A program made the translations under genes and the position numbers. From Rhabditoides inermis (Eukaryota; Nematoda; Chromadorea; Rhabditida; Rhabditidae), in contig CAWZYM010000301.1 in NCBI GenBank assembly GCA_963966185.1, positions 388,501 to 452,500 on the forward strand: a stretch of 64,000 nucleotides of DNA, read 5' to 3'. The notes under the pieces were generated by a model. It had not been told where the DNA came from, did no database searches, and saw only the letters and a list, made by a program, of their open reading frames with translations. The stretch's first letter is position 1. The number at the start of each line of letters is the position of its first letter. Below, piece after piece: positions 58,221 through 64,000 of this stretch.

Positions 58221-59553
58221 CTAGCCAGTGAACCCGCCGTCCGTGTTGTTCTTCTTCATGGCGTCCGCGAGTTCCTTGGCCCTCTCCAGGTACTTGCGAG
58301 CCGCCTCCTCGTCCACAGCTACCCCGTCGCCCAGCTTTAGCATCCTACAAATAGTTCACAACCTACTACTATGATTTCGCAATATATAAAGACTACTCCG
58401 ATCTCCGCGAAATTTCTCCCAATCCCGCATTCATCGTCCATAAGAATGATCAATATTAGCAATTACAAATATGAGGGAGGTATAGATGGCCCAACCCCAG
58501 CGCACAGACCTGGCGACATTGGCACAGCTCTGTGGAATGTCGAGTTCGCAGGCGCGGATGCCGTACTTGAGAGACGCCTCCATGTCCCTGTCCAGATGGC
58601 CGAGGCCCCCGCGCTCCTGCTCCTGCAACACTGCGTCCACACTGCCCACACTCCCCCCTCTGCATACTAGCAGTCCTCCCCCATACCTTGGTCTCTCCGT
58701 GCTTGTTCTGGATGAACTTTGTCTTGGGGCCCATACACCACGTGCTCAGCAGCCAGCACGCCTCGCCGTCGTCCAGAGAACACGCCCTCAATTACAATTA
58801 TGTTCCCTCACCATCCACTCTCCACGCACACAAGCCCTCTCCAGTCATACTGTACACAACATCCACTCGCTCCACCCCTTTCCCTCCGCTCACTTCTTCA
58901 TGTACTCCTCTGCCTTCTTCGAGTCTGGCGCCCTGTCCTTCTCACCGTTCCAGTGCACTAGAGAGAGGTACCTGACAACACACACCATAGTTCGATTTAC
59001 ATTTAGTCAAATGAAAACAAATCACGCACCTGCATCCCTGGGGCAGGTTGTCCCTGCATGCAATCTCCAGCGGACGGATCATCTTCTTCAGATCGGGGGT
59101 GCACTCTGAACAAGAGAACACAGTACTCCCTCCATTCGACGTGCAGTATGCCCACCTTTCCCGGCCAGCAGATACATGGCGTACTTGAAGCACGACTTGC
59201 CGTACTCGCGCTGCTCGCCTCAACAACAACAACACATCATTCTGCTATCATAGGGGACGACGTGGTCTATTCATTCCCCCTCACATACTACTCACAGTTC
59301 TGTTTGAATATAGCGAGGGCTCCTTTGAAGTTCTGGTCGAGTGCCTCCATGTATTCGGCCAGCAACTGACACGAGTCCGCGCGCTTCTCCTGCAAACACC
59401 ACCAATTCTTCGCCGTCTTCGTTTATCACTCTCTTGATATCTCACCTCATAGCATCCAAATCGGTACTCGATTCCGAGATTCTTCACGTACTCCTTCCTC
59501 TCATCCTGGATCCTCTTCGCCTCTCCATCCAACTGGGTCGGAGCCGACGCCAT
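58221..59553 (-). CDS. COA7: COA7, Sel1-repeat cytochrome c oxidase assembly factor
   Basis: Cys-rich Sel1-repeat protein of the mitochondrial intermembrane space needed for complex IV assembly. The start at 59553 ([17 protein letters not shown]) directly follows TAGCAGTCAG. Repeats in order: [100 protein letters not shown], then [17 protein letters not shown] and the end NNTDGGFTG. Each repeat has paired Cys about ten residues apart, as in human COA7, and length (about 240 residues) and end match too. It lies between RAD23 and MMAA on the same strand, 295 bp before MMAA. Confidence 0.92.
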
Positions 59554-60045
59554 CTGACTGCTACATCCAATTTCATAGCTCATACCATCTCTCGCATTTC
59601 ACTTCAGGTATCAAAACGTCACAACGTCTTGCTCCCCACAAAACCACAACAAATTTATGAGATAATATATTTATACCGCACGTCTCACACACCACCGGGA
59701 GGAACATTACAAGAGTCGAACAAGCAATACAGTAATCGTACATCTGCACATGATAGGCCCATCATCGTTCTGGCAAAGCGATTCCTTCTTTTATCATATT
59801 CTTCTTCTTTCTCACACAACGAGCATCAACAAAACTACCGTTTTGTGAATACATCAGTATTATACAACTATCAAAGACGAAACAAGAAAGAAAGAGTAGA
59901 TAATTAAAACAAAGCATAAATTATAGAAGGGACCAGATGACGTATAACATACATACACAATCGATCCGGAGACGCGTCGCGCGAACCGTATACCGTGAAA
60001 AGGCAAATGGAGAGTGAGTGACACCGACGGGGAGGCAGGCGTACG
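59554..60045. other. RAD23-COA7 spacer
   Basis: 492 bp, AT-rich, no exon seen. It ends with the COA7 trans-splice acceptor. Confidence 0.5.
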
Positions 60046-62159
60046 TTAGAAGTCCTAAAAGCAGTATGTAAGAACAATCTAAAATATGAACACATCAATG
60101 TCAATGTTCAATAGTGAATACTGACCGCAGCCTCGTCCATCCTCTCCATAATGTAGTTCACGGCCAGTTCCTCGTTCTTGTCGCATGCGAAGTAGGCCTG
60201 GAAAAGACAACCACATTGTCATCAGGAATGGAATCCCTGTGTGCGTGCTCACCTCTAGGACGAGCGCCTCGGGGAAGCCCATCGACTTGAGCCTGTTGAT
60301 GGCCTCCGACTCTGCCTGGGTGACCTGGACGACGCGCGCCCCGGGGGGCACTCCCTGCTGGCCCTGTCCCGCCCCAGCCCCCGCGCCCAGCGCATCCATG
60401 TCACCCTCGTCCTCAACAAGCAAACCACAATCATCCACACAACAAACCACATACGACATACCATCACGTTTCACTTAACAAACTGCCTACTCACCTCTCC
60501 GTTAATCATACGGATGAACTCCTCCTGGTTCTGCGAGATAGCCTCCATCAGCTGCGGGTTAGTCTGCGCAATCTGAAACCAACAAGCTCAACGCAATAGA
60601 AAATAGGTGAGCCACTTTCGATGGCAATATTCAATAAATATACAAGTAACATTCATGATGCAAAGAAGATGTAACAGAGGTAGACGAAACAACCAACAAT
60701 GAGGAATTGACAAAGCAGAGAGAGTAGTTCACAAATAAATAAATAAGAAACAGAATCCCTGTTTCGGCTCATTATCCTGCAGACAGGATACATCAAAGTA
60801 CTATATCTAGAGTTACTGACTAAATGATAGAATCGAAATAAGAACATCCACTGTGGTGGGCCTACTGCCAGAACGCTCATCAGTGCAGGGCCACAGCGGA
60901 CGAAAGGAAAGTAGCGAACAAAGTAAAATCTGGAAGAAAATAGTAGAAACCTATAATGAGAAAGTTAGAGTAAAGATAGTAAACAAACAAACAAAAAACC
61001 ATAATAGACGAACACCATGTTTGCTTTAGGTGGAAATCCAACCGTTTATCCCCTCGATGCATACCTGTTGGATGAGTGCGGGAAGCACCTCCGGGTTGGC
61101 GCGCACCATAGAGCGCAGCTCAGCGAACTGCGGCAGCATCTGCAGGAAGTCCAGACCGGCTCCAGCGCCGCCCATGCCCTCTGAAACTGCCCCATCAAGC
61201 CATCAACCCTTTATTCAACAACTCACTCAACACTCAATGTAAAAACAAAACAATTACCTAGTACATAAGAACAAATGTATTCACCCTCTCCCTCATCGTC
61301 TCCGCTGACGTCGAGAGCTCCCTCGGCGGCGGCCTCAGCACCGGCGGCTCCTCCCTCGGGGATGCCCATCAGGAGGTACTCCACAGCACGGTCCGCGTTG
61401 AAGAAGGCCGCACGCAGAGCAGCCACCACCTGACACAGTAAAAGATAAATATATTAGGTGGTGTAAACATACCTGATCGCGCGGGTATCCCATACCCATC
61501 ACGGTCTCCACGGAAGCCTCCTGCTCGGGAGTCAGAGCTGAAAAGGGATGTTCGAACAAGGGTAATGAGTACAAAAACATAACAATTGCACAGTCGGTAG
61601 CGTTCAACCTTGACTCACCCTGCTCAGCGGGCGGGGCGACCGAGAGTCCAGCGGCCGGAGCAGCGGCAGGGGCATCGGCAGGGGCTGCGGGCGCGGCGGC
61701 GGCGGGAGCCGCAGCAGGCGCAGGCGCGGCAACGACAGCAGCGGCCGGGGCCGGTGCTGGAGCAGCAGACGCCGGAGGCTCAAACCACGATTGAAAATAA
61801 ATACAAACCAAAAAGTACCTTGGAGACCATGACAACGACGAATTTCTCGAAGTTAGTAGCCTCGACGGTGGCCGTATCTTCGAGGACCTGTAAAGGGTAG
61901 ATAAGACACAGAAAACAAATATAAAGCACCTTTCCATTGTAGATGAGCTTGAGGCGGTCAGCCGGGTACTCGGCAGTACCCTTCTCCGCTTCGATCTTCG
62001 ACTTGACCGTCGCGATCTGAACACGTATATTAACACCTCATGGAGAAATGAGCTGAAGAGAACGAATCGATAACGTAACAAACTCACAGTGTCAGCGAGA
62101 TCGAAGCTGAGGTTGAACGACTGTCCGTTCATGAGCTTGAAGTTGACCTCCTTCGCCAT
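60046..62159 (-). CDS. RAD23: RAD23 proteasome shuttle and nucleotide excision repair factor
   Basis: Carries ubiquitinated proteins to the proteasome and stabilises XPC. The start at 62159 (MAKEVNFKLMNGQSFNLSFD) opens the ubiquitin-like domain (VKSKIEAEKGT, DRLKLIYNGK). An Ala/Pro linker follows (61.78-61.62 kb). Next come UBA1 (LTPEQEASVETVMGMGYPRD, VVAALRAAFFNADRAVEYLL), the XPC-binding domain (LDFLQMLPQFAELRAMVRAN, MEAISQNQEEFIRMI) and UBA2 (INRLKSMGFPEALVLEAYFA, MERMDEAA). The last coding exon is tiny: a donor after GAGGCTGCG joins to GACTTCTAA, giving DEAADF. Reading through would give five other residues and a stop near 60111. TTTTCAG seven bases before the ATG is a trans-splice acceptor. 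Complete. Confidence 0.94.
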
Positions 62160-62788
62160 TGTGTTGCTGAAAACGAAAAAAACGTACGACAGTAACACGC
62201 AATGCTCTGCTCGCATGTGGATTACGCGATTATACACACGCAAAACTGTCTAAATCAACGTCAGTGAAATTTCGTAACACCTATGGTTACACAGTGAAAC
62301 ACGGAGCGAATGGAATTCACAACAAGTTCCGAAACAATAGTGTTTTAAACAAATCACCGATGAATGGTGAACAAACAATATACGAAACGGTACAGAAGAA
62401 ATACTGTATGTACGTATCAATAAACAAGCGTGAAAACCAGGTCACAGACTCGGTAGAGAAGAGACGGCAAGTACATATGCATAGCATAACGTTATACGTT
62501 CTGATCGAATACAATAAATCAGAAAAAAACACTAAAAATAAGATCAAAACAACTTCCGGAAAACGTCACTGCACTGGCACGAGTTCAAACCTTTCAAAAT
62601 ATCATCATAGATTACGGTAACATAGAAAAATAGTCCCGCACGGAGATGCTTGAAAATAATTTTTAATGGAAAAATCTGGCGCGAGATTTTCCTATTCAAA
62701 TGACTCATCAGATGTTTGAACCTTTTCTTATCTGTTTAGCCTTTTATGTTTTTTTTTCGGTTTAATTTTGTTTTTGATTACAGCTGCG
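62160..62788. promoter_or_regulatory. Bidirectional promoter region between RAD23 and the DEP-domain gene
   Basis: The only divergent intergenic region in the window, 629 bp, AT-rich, with no exon. Both starts have a splice-acceptor just upstream. A TTTTTTTTC tract lies at about 62751. I see no clear TATA box. Confidence 0.6.
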
Positions 62789-64000
62789 ATGGCTTCCAAG
62801 CCACTCGCGTCAACTCCGCCCAGCGTATGGGCGTCACAGCAGAAGGAAAATGCAAATGACAACAAAAACGTCCTCGAGGATAAGTTTCGAGCCACACGAA
62901 TGGTATGTTTCCGTTATCTTATATATTTGTTGTAATAATGTCATTTAGTGGAACCTTATTGTTCGTCGCTTCAAGAGCGACATGCCGCTGAAGCGCCACC
63001 GCCGGCAGCTCACTTACTACGACGACTCGTTCACAGGTGCCTATCATCATATCAAGCTCACCTGACATACCACGACGAGTTTGGTTGTTGTTATCATATT
63101 GTTATATTTCAGGCAAAGAAGCCGTGGACTTCTTGCTCACGGAACTGCCCAAGGTAGTCATGGACGGCAGAGAGATCACACGGTATGTATATTGATTGTT
63201 TATGACATCAATCAATCCATCTTTGCAGCGACAACTGTATCAAGCTGCTGCAGAAGTTCCTGGACCAGTCGCTGTTCAAGCGACCGCGCGTCGACGCCAA
63301 GGACAAGAAGGAGAAGGACACGTTCCGAGACAACGTCACCCTATACGTGTCAGTACTCCACTCTTTTAACACGAGTATTGTCTTACCGTATTGCTTATCA
63401 TACTACCGCAGGTTCAACGACGACGTGGATCTTCTGGCTCGTACTCCGCAGCTCGTTCGGAGGGCCAACTCGTTCTCGGGCAGCGCCAGTGCAGAGAGGG
63501 CCACTCGGGCTGCCGACGCCACTCCCATACGGTAGGCCTACTTGTTTATACATGTTTATTTGTTCACCCATTCAGCTATCGCCGTCTTGCTTCTCCCAAA
63601 GTGTGGCAACCGTTCGAGATCCCCACCTCGCCGATGAAGCAGCACTCGAGGTAGGGCTCGATTGTTTCATTGTATTTGTATGTATTTCTGTTCAGCAACC
63701 TGAACCGTCGTCTGTCCTCTTCGCACGGCAATCTCATGTTGACTGCTCGCATGCCGTCTCCCCCTCCCCCTCCACCGCCCACTGGACTCGTCAGTTGTCC
63801 TTTATTTACTTGTCTATTCTTTTCTTTTCATATTTTCAGGATTCTGTCTTCACCTCCCAGTGCTCACTCGCAGACACGATTCGCTCGGCTGATTCGGCGG
63901 GTGCGGAGGTGGACTATGCAGTGTCTCCCACCTCTCGCGAAGCTCCGCCCACCAAGACCCCGCCCTCTCGCAAGTCTCCCACCACGCGCACCTCTCCTCC
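62789..64000 (+). CDS. DEP-domain protein, LET-99/DEPDC1-like (5' part)
   Basis: The start at 62789 (MASKPLASTPPSVWASQQKE) follows TTTGATTACAG. The DEP domain occupies exons 2-4: ATRMWNLIVRRFKSDMPLKR, YYDDSFTGKEAVDFLLTEL, then CIKLLQKFLDQSLFKRPR and NVTLYVF. The match to DEPDC1 and C. elegans LET-99 is close: RATKLWNEV-type start, MPLRKHRRHxxxY, FTGxEAVDWL. The following exons are Ser/Pro-rich with possible phosphorylation sites (ANSFSGSASAERATRAAD, RRLSSSHGNL, a Pro run). LET-99 positions the spindle by restricting cortical G-protein signalling; DEPDC1 proteins are mitotic too. The gene is cut by the window end, so the rest is unseen. Confidence 0.87.

Noticed and set aside
61610..61900. Plus-strand frame of 96 codons
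   Set aside because: Antisense shadow of the GC-rich Ala/Pro linker of RAD23.
1..64000. CRISPR arrays, rRNA genes, spliced-leader RNA genes, bacterial insertion sequences
   Set aside because: Looked for on both strands; none seen. This is intron-rich nematode nuclear DNA.

Overview
This window is nuclear DNA from a nematode. The evidence is many short GT-AG introns, a DB-module secreted protein, a Str-family serpentine chemoreceptor, and a consensus 3' splice site a few bases before almost every start codon, as expected with spliced-leader trans-splicing. I cannot name the species. A ligase III with N-terminal PARP finger, which I recall is missing from Caenorhabditis elegans, suggests it is not C. 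elegans.

Layout, from the right end leftwards. Eleven multi-exon genes lie on the minus strand, almost all head to tail: RAD23 (62.16-60.05 kb), COA7 (59.55-58.22), MMAA (57.93-55.44), a LIG3-type DNA ligase (54.99-46.44), RICTOR (45.75-30.96), PLAA (30.14-23.69), two tandem paralogues of an unrecognised family here called A (23.30-19.85) and B (19.60-13.96), FAD synthase FLAD1 (13.54-7.74), and a small protein with SILK plus RVxF motifs (7.39-6.32). Gaps between them are about 250-820 bp. After about 2 kb of repeats come two metallothionein genes (4.36-3.93 and 3.56-2.62). The first 2.6 kb is AT-rich and I find no gene there. One free-standing plus-strand gene, a DEP-domain protein, leaves a 630-bp promoter region shared with RAD23 and runs off the right end.

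The long introns are full of other things. Three complete plus-strand genes lie inside introns of minus-strand hosts: a secreted Gln/Asn/Pro-rich DB-module protein inside RICTOR, a Str chemoreceptor inside LIG3, and another 7TM protein inside gene B. Other long introns hold transposons: a 1.57-kb hAT element with perfect 8-bp target duplication in FLAD1, a 5'-truncated LINE with an 11-bp target duplication in PLAA, and a 0.5-kb foldback element in LIG3. Short elements flanked by TTAA occur at 4.64-4.94, 5.38-5.72 and, nested in the hAT element, 9.66-9.88 kb. GA/CT microsatellites, a roughly 370-bp GGAGA array, a 42-bp minisatellite and a TA run are also present.

Functionally this is mostly housekeeping: proteasome and p97 ubiquitin shuttling (RAD23, PLAA), mitochondrial biogenesis and cofactors (COA7, MMAA, FLAD1), DNA break repair (LIG3), TORC2 signalling (RICTOR) and metal defence (metallothioneins). 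The points most worth following up are the ligase, whose C-terminus is a poly(ADP-ribose)-binding PBZ finger rather than BRCT; the nested genes; the A/B family with a hairpin conserved downstream of both copies; and the candidate PP1-binding protein. All exon joins were made by eye from splice sites and reading phase; no search was run.
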